A stretch of 64,000 nucleotides of DNA from Nocardioides massiliensis (GTDB lineage Bacteria; Actinomycetota; Actinomycetes; Propionibacteriales; Nocardioidaceae), in the NCBI RefSeq assembly GCF_030811215.1, contig NZ_JAUSQM010000001.1, positions 3,100,001-3,164,000 of the forward strand, in the 5' to 3' direction. The position numbers were made by a program, and so were the translations under genes. Position 1 is the stretch's first letter; every line of letters starts with the position of its first letter. Under the pieces are notes generated by a model that saw nothing but the letters and a program-made list of their open reading frames with translations, was not told the origin of the DNA and ran no database searches. This document shows, piece by piece, positions 1 to 8,311 of the stretch.

Positions 1-359
1 CCGGCTGCATTCAACGCCAGATGACACGACTGAAGATCCACCGCGATGTCGTGCTCGGAAAACACGTTGCCTAAGACCTCAGGATGCTCGATCGCAATCG
101 AGAAGCCGTTCTGTTCCGCATGCTCCACCCATCCCCCGCAGCACCCACACGAGGGGTCCTTGAACACGGTGAACGCCAGGAGAGCCGGATCCACGCCGTA
201 CTTCTCAACGTTCTCCGGCACAGCGGTGGGCGGCGTTGGCGACGTCGCGTCGGCACCGAGGGTTGAGGAGTCAGGCTCCCGGCCACACCCCGTCACGAGG
301 GCGATTGCTCCCACCCCGAACAGGCCCATTAACGCGCGACGACTCACGGAGTGGCTCAT
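1..359 (-). CDS. DUF411 metal-related lipoprotein (partial)
   Basis: The 3' end is cut off by the window edge; the ATG is at 359. The 119 visible residues start with a lipoprotein signal: two Arg, a hydrophobic stretch and the lipobox LVTGC, with Cys25 as the lipidated residue. The mature part has the DUF411 signature PSCGCCGGWVEH (Cys71, Cys73, Cys74) followed by DLQSCH (Cys112, His113). DUF411 proteins are small periplasmic or surface proteins found with copper and other metal-resistance genes; direct biochemistry is thin. The CGCC motif suggests metal binding or thiol chemistry. Its position beside redox and metal genes fits that role. No convincing ribosome binding site is visible before the ATG. 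Confidence 0.88.
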   Translation of the reverse strand, partial: MSHSVSRRALMGLFGVGAIALVTGCGREPDSSTLGADATSPTPPTAVPENVEKYGVDPALLAFTVFKDPSCGCCGGWVEHAEQNGFSIAIEHPEVLGNVFSEHDIAVDLQSCHLALNAA

Positions 360-360
360 G

Positions 361-775
361 AACTGAGCGTAGGCAGCTTCGCAGCCACCGCCGCACGGGG
401 AGCCCTCACCGCTAACGACCTTGATCAGACCTTCATCGAACCTGGCCGAACGCTTCATGAGCACGGGCAACACTTCGAATATGAGCCCACGCGACGCACA
501 CAAGAGCGGTGTTATCAGCGCCCGAAGCGCTACCGGCTCACATGACCTCCTACCAGTGGCGGGCTGCGTCGCCCTGACTGCCACGACGCGGCTGTTCATC
601 AAGGCGTTCGGCAACTGAGTCGAATTCGCCCCAAAAGCGGGCGTGCCGTCGGCGCAGACTTCCCCCGGGCAGCCGCCGGCACGCCCAACTCTCAGGGACG
701 GCCCACCGTCAAGGGCGGGAAGCTTGCACTCGGCGACGTGAACAGCGAGAACAAGACTCGTGTACGGGTAGCGAC
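361..775. other. Gene-poor interval, possible gene remnant
   Basis: No complete gene is supported here. The + strand is open from about 421 to 618 and ends in a stop just before a strong hairpin (639-686), which is what the decayed 3' end of a former + strand gene would look like. The last residues (TRLFIKAFGN) do not identify a family with certainty. The rest shows nothing beyond upstream sequence for the DUF411 gene and for the gene at 776. Confidence 0.3.
639..686. terminator. Hairpin, terminator-like
   Basis: The arms 639-653 (GGGCGTGCCGTCGGC) and 672-686 (GCCGCCGGCACGCCC) pair with one mismatch around an 18-nt loop. There is no clear U tract on either side, as is common in GC-rich actinobacteria. 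It could end transcription from a decayed gene to the left, or insulate the gene at 776. Confidence 0.45.
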
Positions 776-1609
776 ATGAGCAAACCTAGGACCGCCCGAC
801 GGCAGCGATCTGGCACTCACCGAGCCGCCGTGCCGGCGCGAACGGGTCGCAAAGCGTGGCTCATCGCAGCTGTGGCAGCGTCGTTGTCGATCGCCGGCAC
901 GGTGATTGTCGCCGACCGCGATCCCCGACCGACTTCGGCTCCGACCCCAGATACGGCGAGCATTGGTTCATCAGAGGCTTCAGCCTCTGTCGTCCCCGAG
1001 ACCGCTGCCCCTCAAGGGGAGATCGCAAGACGCCCGAGGCTCAGCCCGGCACCGAGCGTCCCGGCGACCACGCCCCCGGTGGTCCCTGAGCGGGGCCCAG
1101 GCACCTTCCGCACGGCACGGGCAGCCGAGAGACCCACGGCAGGCAAGACAACCTACCGGGTCGAGGTTGAGCGCGGACTGCCCTTCGACGTCGACGAGGT
1201 GGGCTCATTCGTCGAGGCGACGCTGGCCGACGACCGCAGTTGGGCGGCCAAGCATGCCCTTTCTCGCGTCGATGGCGAATCCGACCTGCGCATCGTTATT
1301 GCCAGCCCCGCGACCGCTGACTCCCTGTGTGCGCCCTTGGACACTGGTGGGCGCCTTTCGTGTCGCAACGGCAGCGACGTCGTCATCAACGGATGGCGGT
1401 GGCAGTACGGTGCCGACAGTTACGGAGGCCAGTTGGAGTCCTACCGGCGGTACGTGGTCAATCACGAGACCGGCCATGCCCTCGGGTACGGGCATGTGGG
1501 CTGTCCCGCCCGAGGTGAATTGGCTCCAGTGATGCTGCAACAAACGAAGGGGTTGGGCGGCTGCGTCGCGAACCCTTGGCCAGCTCGTGTCGACCTTGTC
1601 GGCCACTGA
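776..1609 (+). CDS. DUF3152 zinc metalloprotease-like membrane-anchored protein
   Basis: A 277-residue protein with a basic N-terminus, one membrane or signal segment (about residues 28-46) and a Pro/Thr/Ala-rich linker to about residue 120. The globular C-terminal domain carries HETGHALGYGH, an HExxHxxGxxH zinc site of the metzincin type with His230, Glu231, His234 and His240. This layout matches the DUF3152 family, widespread in actinobacteria as exported putative proteases of unknown substrate. Two Cys pairs (CAPL/SCRN and GCPA/GCVA) may form disulfides outside the membrane. It stands alone on the + strand, 172 bp before blaI. Protease activity is inferred from the motif only. Confidence 0.85.
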   Translation: MSKPRTARRQRSGTHRAAVPARTGRKAWLIAAVAASLSIAGTVIVADRDPRPTSAPTPDTASIGSSEASASVVPETAAPQGEIARRPRLSPAPSVPATTPPVVPERGPGTFRTARAAERPTAGKTTYRVEVERGLPFDVDEVGSFVEATLADDRSWAAKHALSRVDGESDLRIVIASPATADSLCAPLDTGGRLSCRNGSDVVINGWRWQYGADSYGGQLESYRRYVVNHETGHALGYGHVGCPARGELAPVMLQQTKGLGGCVANPWPARVDLVGH

Positions 1610-1777
1610 GCCGTCCCCTTGGCGCAGCTCTCGGACTGCCACGACCGGTAGGCGCCAGGAGCTCCGCGAGGTCTCTGAAGGGGTCAACTCGGCCCAGGTC
1701 CTGCGCGGTCGACCTCCTCGACGTGCCCTATGCGGTAGGGCGAGCCCACCGTCGCCAATGAGAGAGCTGCCAATAGG

Positions 1778-1794
1778 TACGATGCGGGTTCGTA
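1778..1794. promoter_or_regulatory. Candidate BlaI operator at the blaI start codon
   Basis: A 17-bp dyad, TACGA-N7-TCGTA, overlaps the ATG of the blaI-like gene. It matches the more perfect 17-bp dyad inside 4145-4163 at 11 of 17 positions, including the outer TAC and GTA. Autoregulation by the BlaI-like protein is inferred from this likeness and from the habit of the family. Confidence 0.4.
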
Positions 1795-2177
1795 GAACTG
1801 GAGAACAGACAATGGGTCCGTTGGAAGCTGCCGTGATGCAGTGCGTCTGGGCTACCCCCGAGCCGCAATCGGTCCGCCAGGTCCAGGCGCAGATCAGTAC
1901 CGAGCGCTCGTTCGCCTACACCACCGTGATGACCGTGATGGACAACCTTCACAGCAAGGGCTTGTTGGCACGTGTCCGCAACGGGCGGGCATACCTTTAC
2001 AGCCCCAAGCAGACCCGCGAGGAATACACGGCTTCCATCCTTGGCGACGTGCTCGCCGATGGTGGCGACCGGCGCGGGGTGTTGATGCACTTCGTCGACC
2101 GCCTCGATGAAGATGCGCTGGCATCGCTGCGGCAAGTATTAGATGACACGCCTCGCGAAGACGGCTCTCGGTCATGA
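1782..2177 (+). CDS. BlaI/MecI/CopY-family transcriptional repressor
   Basis: A 131-residue protein starting MRVRRTGEQTMGPLEAAVM. Residues about 10-75 form the winged helix of the BlaI/MecI/CopY family (LEAAVMQCVW, then FAYTTVMTVMDNL for the recognition helix, then GLLARVRNGRAYLY for the wing), followed by a short helical dimerisation tail. The reading frame is open further upstream, but family length and the dyad over this ATG favour 1782. The stop overlaps the ATG of the M56 gene by 4 bp, the classic blaI-blaR arrangement. It probably represses itself and the cytochrome c maturation operon starting at 4238. Confidence 0.88.
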   Translation: MRVRRTGEQTMGPLEAAVMQCVWATPEPQSVRQVQAQISTERSFAYTTVMTVMDNLHSKGLLARVRNGRAYLYSPKQTREEYTASILGDVLADGGDRRGVLMHFVDRLDEDALASLRQVLDDTPREDGSRS

Positions 2178-3199
2178 TCGCTACCCTCGCGTTCGTCGGG
2201 CTGGCGGGCATGTTCATGCTCATCGGACACGCCTATCTGCGCACTGCCTCGTGGCCACGCCGCGCACCGCGACTCGGCATCGCTCTTTGGCAGGCCCTGT
2301 CGGGCGCTGTCGTCGCCTGCCTGATGCTTGCGTGCCTCTCTTTGATCCTGCCGGGCATGTCAGCGGCTGCGACCATGAGCGAGGTTCTTCACGCGTGTGC
2401 GGTGGGCTTGAAGCAGCGCTACTCCTCGCCAGAAGGCGCAGCGTTGAGCACCGCCGGCGTCGGCCTCTTCCTGTTCCTGGTCCTACGCCTGCAGGCTGCA
2501 CTGTGGAGCAACCATCGCAGCGCGCGCCGCTCACGTCGGGACCACCTGGCCAGGCTGGCACTTGTCGCCCGGCCCGACGCCGGCGGCGTGTATTCGATCG
2601 ATCACCAGGCGACAGCGGTCTACTGCCTACCGAAATCCCGACTCGGTAGCGGAGCGGACGCGATCGTCGTGACGACGGGAGCTCGCGAAGCACTCACGAG
2701 CAAGCAACTGCGCCTCGTGTTGCGACATGAGCGCGCGCACCTCAGATCGCGACATGATCGCTTGGTCCTTCGGTCACGTTCCCTGGCCGACGCCCTGCCT
2801 TGGTTTCCCTTCTTCAGGGCAGTCCGTGAGCAGATTGCGGAACTGGTGGAATTGCATGCCGATGACGCCATAGCTCCGCAAGACCGGCCGGAACTCGCGG
2901 GCGCCATCTACCGCTTGGCAGGAGGTGGAACGCGCATCGAGCCAGCGGCTTCGCTGAGTGCCGCCCGCCCCGCTGCCTCGATCCGTGTAGGGAGACTGGT
3001 GCGGCCGCAGGTTCCGCTGCGACGCAGTGGTGCCGCCCTGGTCATGGCTGCCATCGCCGCCATCGGCGTGGCTCCGGCTGCGCTAGCGATCTTCCCAACG
3101 GGTGCGTTCTCGCATCATTGCTGCGAACGGCCAGGACAGGCACCCCTCACCGCCCACGGATCCGAAGCCCCCGCTCATAGCGCTCTGCTGGCCACCTAA
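2174..3199 (+). CDS. M56 (BlaR1-like) membrane metallopeptidase
   Basis: A 341-residue integral membrane protein with hydrophobic segments near residues 1-20, 35-65 and 90-105, then a cytoplasmic peptidase domain with HERAH (His185, Glu186, His189) and a downstream ELVELHADD segment that would supply the third zinc ligand. A last hydrophobic stretch lies near residues 280-305. M56 proteins of the BlaR1/MecR1 group cleave or inactivate their partner BlaI-type repressor on a signal. This one lacks the penicillin-binding sensor domain of BlaR1, so the signal is unlikely to be a beta-lactam. It is translationally coupled to the blaI-like gene. Confidence 0.87.
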   Translation: MIATLAFVGLAGMFMLIGHAYLRTASWPRRAPRLGIALWQALSGAVVACLMLACLSLILPGMSAAATMSEVLHACAVGLKQRYSSPEGAALSTAGVGLFLFLVLRLQAALWSNHRSARRSRRDHLARLALVARPDAGGVYSIDHQATAVYCLPKSRLGSGADAIVVTTGAREALTSKQLRLVLRHERAHLRSRHDRLVLRSRSLADALPWFPFFRAVREQIAELVELHADDAIAPQDRPELAGAIYRLAGGGTRIEPAASLSAARPAASIRVGRLVRPQVPLRRSGAALVMAAIAAIGVAPAALAIFPTGAFSHHCCERPGQAPLTAHGSEAPAHSALLAT

Positions 3200-3204
3200 T
3201 GCTG

Positions 3205-4005
3205 TCAGTCGCCGTACTCCCAGTGCCACGGCTCGGGTTTCGAGCCAGTCGCCTGCGCCCACTCCGGATTCGACCAGCCGAAATCTCGCGCGGTCTCCGC
3301 CAGCCAAATGTGCTGTTCCGTGTCGAATGACTCGACTCCCCCGCAGAGGTCGACCGCGATCCCCCACCCGTGGTTGCTCGTTCCCGGACGTGCCGCCAGC
3401 CCTGGCTTCGCCGCATACAGACGTTCCTGATCCACCAAACTCCGATACCCGTCAGTGACACACAGCTCACTGCCGAATCGCGTCTCATAAGCCTCAGCGA
3501 GGCGCCAGAACGCCGCTGCAGCGTCACTGCGCAAGTGGAGAGGGCCGGCGTCCACCTCACACAGGTTTTCGTCGGGGATTCGACCGTTAGCGCTGCCACC
3601 GTCCGCAGGCGCCGAACGGCATGTCCGCAACCAGTCCGGATCTGCATCGGGAGCTGGCTGCGCCGGCTCACTCTTCGAGATCTGCGAACGCCCCCCGCCG
3701 CGGCTGACCCGTTCACGACGTCGATCGAGCGCAGCGTCACCAGCGAGCGGCTGCGACGGAGTCGGCTCTGCCGCTTCCAGGATCGCTTTGGGGGCTCCGG
3801 GGGTTGGCGGCGACTCGGCGGGTGCGGCGGTGGGCGAAGAATCTGCTAGGCCCTGAGGGCTCGCGAACGACACTGCGATGCCCATGACCACCAAGCCGGC
3901 ACTCACGGAGGCCGCGCTCAGCGCATTGGGTATGGATTGACGCCTACTCACTTTCTGCGCACGGTGACGGGCCTGTTGATCGTCAGGGCTGCGGCGCGCA
4001 CTCAC
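3205..4005 (-). CDS. M15 D-alanyl-D-alanine carboxypeptidase-like protein
   Basis: Exported protein with an N-terminal signal anchor (hydrophobic stretch ending SFASPQG), a long Pro/Ala/Glu-rich low-complexity linker and a C-terminal M15B (VanY/DacB-like) domain. Diagnostic motifs are DGYRSLVDQ, SNHGWGIAVD (zinc ligands His and Asp) and the final EPWHWEY with the third ligand His. Family members trim the last D-Ala from peptidoglycan stem peptides. The start is uncertain: the frame is open to a TTG at 4035, with GTG codons at 4005 and 3951; the last is closest to the signal peptide. The gene converges with the M56 gene and diverges from the cytochrome c operon across a BlaI-like dyad. Confidence 0.85.
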   Translation of the reverse strand: MSARRSPDDQQARHRAQKVSRRQSIPNALSAASVSAGLVVMGIAVSFASPQGLADSSPTAAPAESPPTPGAPKAILEAAEPTPSQPLAGDAALDRRRERVSRGGGRSQISKSEPAQPAPDADPDWLRTCRSAPADGGSANGRIPDENLCEVDAGPLHLRSDAAAAFWRLAEAYETRFGSELCVTDGYRSLVDQERLYAAKPGLAARPGTSNHGWGIAVDLCGGVESFDTEQHIWLAETARDFGWSNPEWAQATGSKPEPWHWEYGD

Positions 4006-4144
4006 GGCCGCACGATGCTTCGGCGCGCCTCGCAACTACCAGCTCCTCACCGCCGCTCTGGGAACGACTCTGCCATCTCCGCGGTCGGCCAACACGTCTA
4101 CACAACCGGAATCGTGGCTCACGCGCGGCCCGCTGGGCCGTGTC

Positions 4145-4163
4145 CTACTATGTCGCATAGTAG
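4145..4163. promoter_or_regulatory. Perfect dyad, candidate BlaI operator
   Basis: CTACTATG-TCG-CATAGTAG is a perfect 8-bp inverted repeat with a 3-bp centre. It lies 75 bp before the TlpA-like start and between that gene and the divergent M15 gene. Operators of BlaI/MecI/CopY repressors are short TAC..GTA dyads of this size, and a related dyad covers the start of the blaI-like gene at 1782. Confidence 0.6.
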
Positions 4164-4237
4164 TCCCCTTGAACAGGAGAACCCTTGCGCACTCTTGCTG
4201 CCCGGGCCGACAGCTGCATGGTCGGTGGTCCAGCGCG

Positions 4238-4822
4238 ATGAGAGCCTGGAGAAGCTTGACCTTCATCAGTGGCGCTCTGATCGCCGTCCTGTGGCTTTCC
4301 GGTTGTTCCGGAGGAGCCGAGTTCCAGTCTGGCGAGCAGGGATTCGTTTCCGCGAACGGCGCGGTGAGCCGCGCGGCGGTCGACGACCGGATCGCTCCCC
4401 GCGGGGACGTCGCCGGCGAGACCCTCGACGGGGAGCAGGTCGCGCTCGGCGACTTCGCCGGGCAGGTGGTCGTGCTCAACGTCTGGGGCTCGTGGTGCGG
4501 GCCTTGCATCCGCGAGGCGCCCCACCTGGTGGAGGCTGCCGCCGAGTTGGAGGGAGAGGACGTCACCTTCCTCGGCATCAACACCCGCGACCTGTCGCAG
4601 GACCCGGCGCTGGCCTTCGAGCGCAAGCACGAGATTCCCTACGACAGCATCTACGACCCTGCTGGCGAGGTACTGCTGGCCTTTCGCGGCGCGATTCCGC
4701 CGAGCGCGATCCCGAGCACGCTGGTGATCGACCGTGAGGGGCGGATCGCCGCCCGGGTGCTCGGCGAGGTGACCGCCTCCACTCTGGTCGGTCTGGTCGA
4801 GGACGTCCTAGCCGATGGGTGA
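4238..4822 (+). CDS. TlpA/ResA-like thioredoxin lipoprotein for cytochrome c maturation
   Basis: A 194-residue lipoprotein: signal peptide with lipobox WLSGC (Cys23), then a thioredoxin fold with the active site WCGPC (Cys87, Cys90) and a conserved IPSTLVID cis-Pro segment. ResA/CcsX proteins reduce the haem-binding CXXC of apocytochrome c outside the membrane. The frame continues upstream to a TTG at 4169, but only the ATG at 4238 gives a proper signal peptide. It is the first gene of a four-gene System II operon; its stop overlaps the ccdA start by 8 bp. A BlaI-type dyad lies just upstream, so the operon is probably repressor controlled. Confidence 0.9.
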   Translation: MRAWRSLTFISGALIAVLWLSGCSGGAEFQSGEQGFVSANGAVSRAAVDDRIAPRGDVAGETLDGEQVALGDFAGQVVVLNVWGSWCGPCIREAPHLVEAAAELEGEDVTFLGINTRDLSQDPALAFERKHEIPYDSIYDPAGEVLLAFRGAIPPSAIPSTLVIDREGRIAARVLGEVTASTLVGLVEDVLADG

Positions 4823-5573
4823 GGTGTTCTCCGAGACGGTCTTCTCCGGCTCGCTACTGCTGGCGCTGCCCATCGCTTTGCTCGCCGGACTCGTCTCCTT
4901 CTTCAGCCCGTGCGTCGTGCCCCTGCTGCCGGGCTATCTCTCCTACACCACCGGCCTCACCGGCGCCGACCTCGAGAAGGCGTACGACGGGGGCAGGCGG
5001 GGCCGGATGCTCGCTGGCAGCCTGCTGTTCGTGCTCGGGTTCGCCGCGGTCTTCGTCGCCTTCGGTGCGATCTCGGGAGCGTTCGGGGCGTGGCTGTTCG
5101 AATACCGCCGCCAGATCTCGATCGTCCTCGGCGGACTCACGATCCTGGTCGGCCTCGCCTTCGCCGGAGCGATCCCCTTCCTCCAACGCGACATGCGGAT
5201 TCACCGGGTGCCGGCGGTCGGCGTGGCCGCCGCGCCCATGCTTGGCGTGTTGTTCGGCCTGGGCTGGACCCCCTGCATCGGCCCCACCCTCGCCGCGGTC
5301 AACGCGCTCGCAATGAACGAGGCCAGCGCACTGCGCGGCGCCATCCTCAGCCTGGTGTACGCCGTCGGCCTCGGCTTGCCGTTCATCGTCGCTGCACTGG
5401 CGTTCCGGCGGATGCTCGGCACCGTCCGGTGGGTTCGGCGCCACCAGGTGTGGCTCACCCGTGCGGGTGGGGCGATGTTGGTGATCGTCGGGCTGCTGCT
5501 GGTCAGCGGCCTGTGGGACCGGTGGGTCTACCAGCTCACCACCTGGTACTCCGGGTTCTCGGTAGCGATCTGA
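4815..5573 (+). CDS. ccdA: CcdA cytochrome c biogenesis thiol-disulfide transporter
   Basis: A 252-residue protein with six predicted membrane helices. It has the two conserved CcdA elements, FFSPCVVPLLPGYL in the first helix and WTPCIGPTL in the fourth, each with one redox-active Cys. CcdA carries reducing equivalents from cytoplasmic thioredoxin across the membrane to the TlpA/ResA-like protein encoded just upstream. The start overlaps the preceding stop, so the genes are translationally coupled. Length is normal for the short CcdA type. Confidence 0.93.
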   Translation: MGEVFSETVFSGSLLLALPIALLAGLVSFFSPCVVPLLPGYLSYTTGLTGADLEKAYDGGRRGRMLAGSLLFVLGFAAVFVAFGAISGAFGAWLFEYRRQISIVLGGLTILVGLAFAGAIPFLQRDMRIHRVPAVGVAAAPMLGVLFGLGWTPCIGPTLAAVNALAMNEASALRGAILSLVYAVGLGLPFIVAALAFRRMLGTVRWVRRHQVWLTRAGGAMLVIVGLLLVSGLWDRWVYQLTTWYSGFSVAI

Positions 5574-5581
5574 GGACCACG

Positions 5582-7234
5582 ATGAGCAACGTGGCGCGCG
5601 AGCGCACCTATGACCCCGATGCCCCGGCGCCCCCTCCACCGGGCCTGGGTCCGCGCGAACTCGCACGTTGGGCCTGGCGCCAACTCACCTCGATGCGCAC
5701 GGCGCTGCTGCTGCTTCTGCTGCTTGCCGTCGCCGCCGTGCCCGGCAGCCTGATCCCGCAGGACGACGTCGACTCGTTCAAGGCACTGCAGTACCGCGAC
5801 GATCACCCGCAGCTCGCCCCGGTCTTCGACGCCCTCGGCCTCTTCAACGTCTACAGCTCACCGTGGTTCAGCGCCATCTACCTCCTGCTGATGACCTCCC
5901 TGGTCGGCTGCATCCTGCCGCGTACGAAGGTCTACTGGCGCGCGCTCAAAGCCCGCCCGCCCAAGGCTCCGCGCAATCTCTCGCGGATGCCGATCTCGGC
6001 CTCGCACGCCCTCGCTGACGAAGCCTCCGCCGAGGAGGTGCTGGCGCGTGCCGCCGCGACCTTGAAAGCCCGCCGCTACCGCGTCGAGCACTTCCCAGGC
6101 GAGGATGGCGATCAGTTCGTCAGCGCCGAGCGCGGTTACCTGCGTGAGGCCGGCAACCTGGTCTTCCACCTGGCCGTGCTCGTCGTGCTGGTCGGCGTCG
6201 CCGCGGGCTCGCTCTTCGGCTACAAGGGCGGCATGATCATCGTGACCGGCAACGGGTTCTCCAACGTCCTCACGCAGTACGACGACTTCATCCCCGGCGC
6301 CTTCTTCGACCCCGAAGAACTCGCGCCGTACTCCTTCACCGTCAACGACTTCGACGTCGACTTCATCATCGAGGGCGAGCAGCGCGGTCTCCCGCAGGAC
6401 TTCACCGCCCGCGTGACCTACCGAAACTCACCCGGCGACGAGCCGACCGATTACGCCCTTGCGGTCAACCATCCGCTGCGCCTCGACGGTGGCGACGTCT
6501 ACCTCGTCGGGCACGGCTACGCACCGCACATCACCGTGCGCGACGGTGAGGGCGAGGTCGCCTACTCCGGACCCACCGTCTTTCTCCCTGAAGACCCGAG
6601 CTTCCGATCGTTCGGCGTCGTCAAGGTGCCGTCGGCTGAGCCCGAGCAGATTGGACTCGAGGGGTTCTTCTACCCGACGTTCGCGATGGTCGACGGAGAC
6701 CCGATGACCGTCTACCCGGACGCCGCGAACCCGCTGATCTCGATGCTCGTCTACGCCGGCGACCTCGGTCTCTCCGAGGGCTCGCAGTCGGTCTACACGC
6801 TCCGCAAGGACGCACTGGAGCAGGTCACGGGCGACGACGGCAAGCCGACCCGGATCGACCTCTCGCCTGGCCAGGTCGCCGACCTCCCTGACGGGCTCGG
6901 CACGGTGGAATTCGCCGGCCTGAGCCGATGGGTCAAGCTGCAGACCGCCCACACCCCAGGAACCTTCGTGGCGCTCGGCGGCGTCGTCCTGGCGCTGCTG
7001 GGGCTGATGCTGTCGCTGTTCATCCGTCCGCGCCGCGTCTGGGTACGCCTCCGAGAGGTCACCAGCGAAAGGCGCGGAGACCACCAGGGGGACGGCGACG
7101 CGGGACCCCGCACGCTGGTCGAGGTGGCCGGCCTCGATCGCTCGGGCAGCAGTGATGACCCCGGACGGCTCGCCGAAGCCGTCGACGACTTGGCACGCCA
7201 GCTTGCCGGGACCCAGACCGAGGAGAAGCAATGA
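5582..7234 (+). CDS. resB: ResB/CcsB-like cytochrome c synthase subunit
   Basis: A 550-residue membrane protein of the ResB family. The ATG at 5582 follows the ccdA stop by 8 bp; the frame is open much further upstream, but that stretch is antisense or out-of-frame to ccdA. It has paired N-terminal helices (LLLLLLLAVAAVPGSLIPQ; IYLLLMTSLVGCILP), a third helix near residue 200, a large extracytoplasmic domain and a last helix near residues 460-485 before a charged tail. With CcsA it forms the System II synthase that moves haem outward and attaches it to cytochrome c. The stop overlaps the next ATG by 4 bp. Confidence 0.92.
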   Translation: MSNVARERTYDPDAPAPPPPGLGPRELARWAWRQLTSMRTALLLLLLLAVAAVPGSLIPQDDVDSFKALQYRDDHPQLAPVFDALGLFNVYSSPWFSAIYLLLMTSLVGCILPRTKVYWRALKARPPKAPRNLSRMPISASHALADEASAEEVLARAAATLKARRYRVEHFPGEDGDQFVSAERGYLREAGNLVFHLAVLVVLVGVAAGSLFGYKGGMIIVTGNGFSNVLTQYDDFIPGAFFDPEELAPYSFTVNDFDVDFIIEGEQRGLPQDFTARVTYRNSPGDEPTDYALAVNHPLRLDGGDVYLVGHGYAPHITVRDGEGEVAYSGPTVFLPEDPSFRSFGVVKVPSAEPEQIGLEGFFYPTFAMVDGDPMTVYPDAANPLISMLVYAGDLGLSEGSQSVYTLRKDALEQVTGDDGKPTRIDLSPGQVADLPDGLGTVEFAGLSRWVKLQTAHTPGTFVALGGVVLALLGLMLSLFIRPRRVWVRLREVTSERRGDHQGDGDAGPRTLVEVAGLDRSGSSDDPGRLAEAVDDLARQLAGTQTEEKQ

Positions 7235-8256
7235 ACAACGCCGACTTCGCAGTGTTGAGCAATCAGGCGATCACCGTCGCCGGGGTCATCTACTTCGCCG
7301 CGCTGCTGGCGCACCTGGTCGAGTGGTCGCGCTTGCGCGCCGTCGTCCCGGCCGAGGCAGCAGCAGAGGGCACGGCGGCCGAGGGTGACGTGCTGGTGCG
7401 CACCGGCGGCCCGAACCCCACCGACGCCACCGGCCACGCTGACGAGCACCCGAAGGTCGCGTTCTGGGCGCGGCTCGGCGTCGCGCTCACGGCGTTCGCC
7501 GCCGTCGTCCATCTCGTAGGGGTCGTCACCCGCGGGCTCGGTGCCGACCCGGTGCGCGTGCCGTGGAGCAACATGTACGAGTTCACGATCACGGCCACCC
7601 TCGTCGCGGTCGTCATCTATCTCGCCCTGCACAGGAAGTTTCAGCTCGCCTGGCTCGGCCCGGTGATGGTCGGCTTCACCTGGGTCGTGCTGCTCGCCGC
7701 CGTACGCATCCTCTACATCCCGGCCGCACCAGTGATGCCCTCGCTGCAGTCGCCGTGGCTGATCATCCACGTCTTCGCCGCCATCCTCGCCACCGGCGCG
7801 TTCACCGTCGCCGGCATGGCCTCGATCATCTACCTGATCAAGGAGAGCCGCAGCCGCAAGGGCAAGGTCCGCCCCGGCGGCTACCTCGACCGCGTCCCGT
7901 CGCTGCCCGCGCTCGACCGGCTCGCCTACCGCGTCACCGCCTTCGCCTTCCCCGTGTGGACCTTCGGCGTCCTCATCGCCGGACCAATCTGGGCCGAGAA
8001 CGCCTGGGGCCGCTACTGGGGCTGGGACCCCAAAGAGGTCTGGTCCTTCATCACCTGGGTCGTCTTCGCCGCCTACCTCCACGCCCGCGCCACCCGCGGC
8101 TGGAAGGGCCGGCACGCCGCGATCCTGTGCCTGGTCGGCCTGGTGACGCTGTGGTTCAACTTCATTGGCATCAACTACTTCTTCGGCGACACCAGCCAGC
8201 ACGCCTACGCCCTCGACGTGGTGGCGACAGCGGTGTCGTCCGGTGTCACCGCCTGA
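7231..8256 (+). CDS. ccsB: CcsA-type cytochrome c biogenesis protein (often named CcsB in actinobacteria)
   Basis: A 341-residue polytopic membrane protein with the haem-handling WWD-type motif WGWDPKEVWSF near residue 265 and conserved His residues in flanking helices (HLVGVV, HVFAAI, LHARATRGW). It is the haem-exporting half of the System II synthase and pairs with the ResB protein encoded immediately before it. The start codon overlaps the resB stop by 4 bp. The operon ends here, facing a truncated CDF gene across a hairpin. Confidence 0.92.
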   Translation: MNNADFAVLSNQAITVAGVIYFAALLAHLVEWSRLRAVVPAEAAAEGTAAEGDVLVRTGGPNPTDATGHADEHPKVAFWARLGVALTAFAAVVHLVGVVTRGLGADPVRVPWSNMYEFTITATLVAVVIYLALHRKFQLAWLGPVMVGFTWVVLLAAVRILYIPAAPVMPSLQSPWLIIHVFAAILATGAFTVAGMASIIYLIKESRSRKGKVRPGGYLDRVPSLPALDRLAYRVTAFAFPVWTFGVLIAGPIWAENAWGRYWGWDPKEVWSFITWVVFAAYLHARATRGWKGRHAAILCLVGLVTLWFNFIGINYFFGDTSQHAYALDVVATAVSSGVTA

Positions 8257-8264
8257 GACCGAAC

Positions 8265-8311
8265 GACACGGCTGACGACCCAACTCGACCCGCCAGACGG
8301 TCAGGCGTGTC
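8265..8311. terminator. Bidirectional terminator-like hairpin
   Basis: The arms GACACGGCTGAC (8265-8276) and GTCAGGCGTGTC (8300-8311) pair at 11 of 12 positions around a 23-nt loop. The hairpin sits between two convergent genes and includes the stop codon of the CDF remnant. Confidence 0.5.

Noticed and set aside
4910-5581. Upstream extension of the resB frame to 774 residues
   Set aside because: The extra 224 residues overlap ccdA in another frame, are Arg-rich and lack membrane segments. The ATG at 5582 gives a normal ResB.
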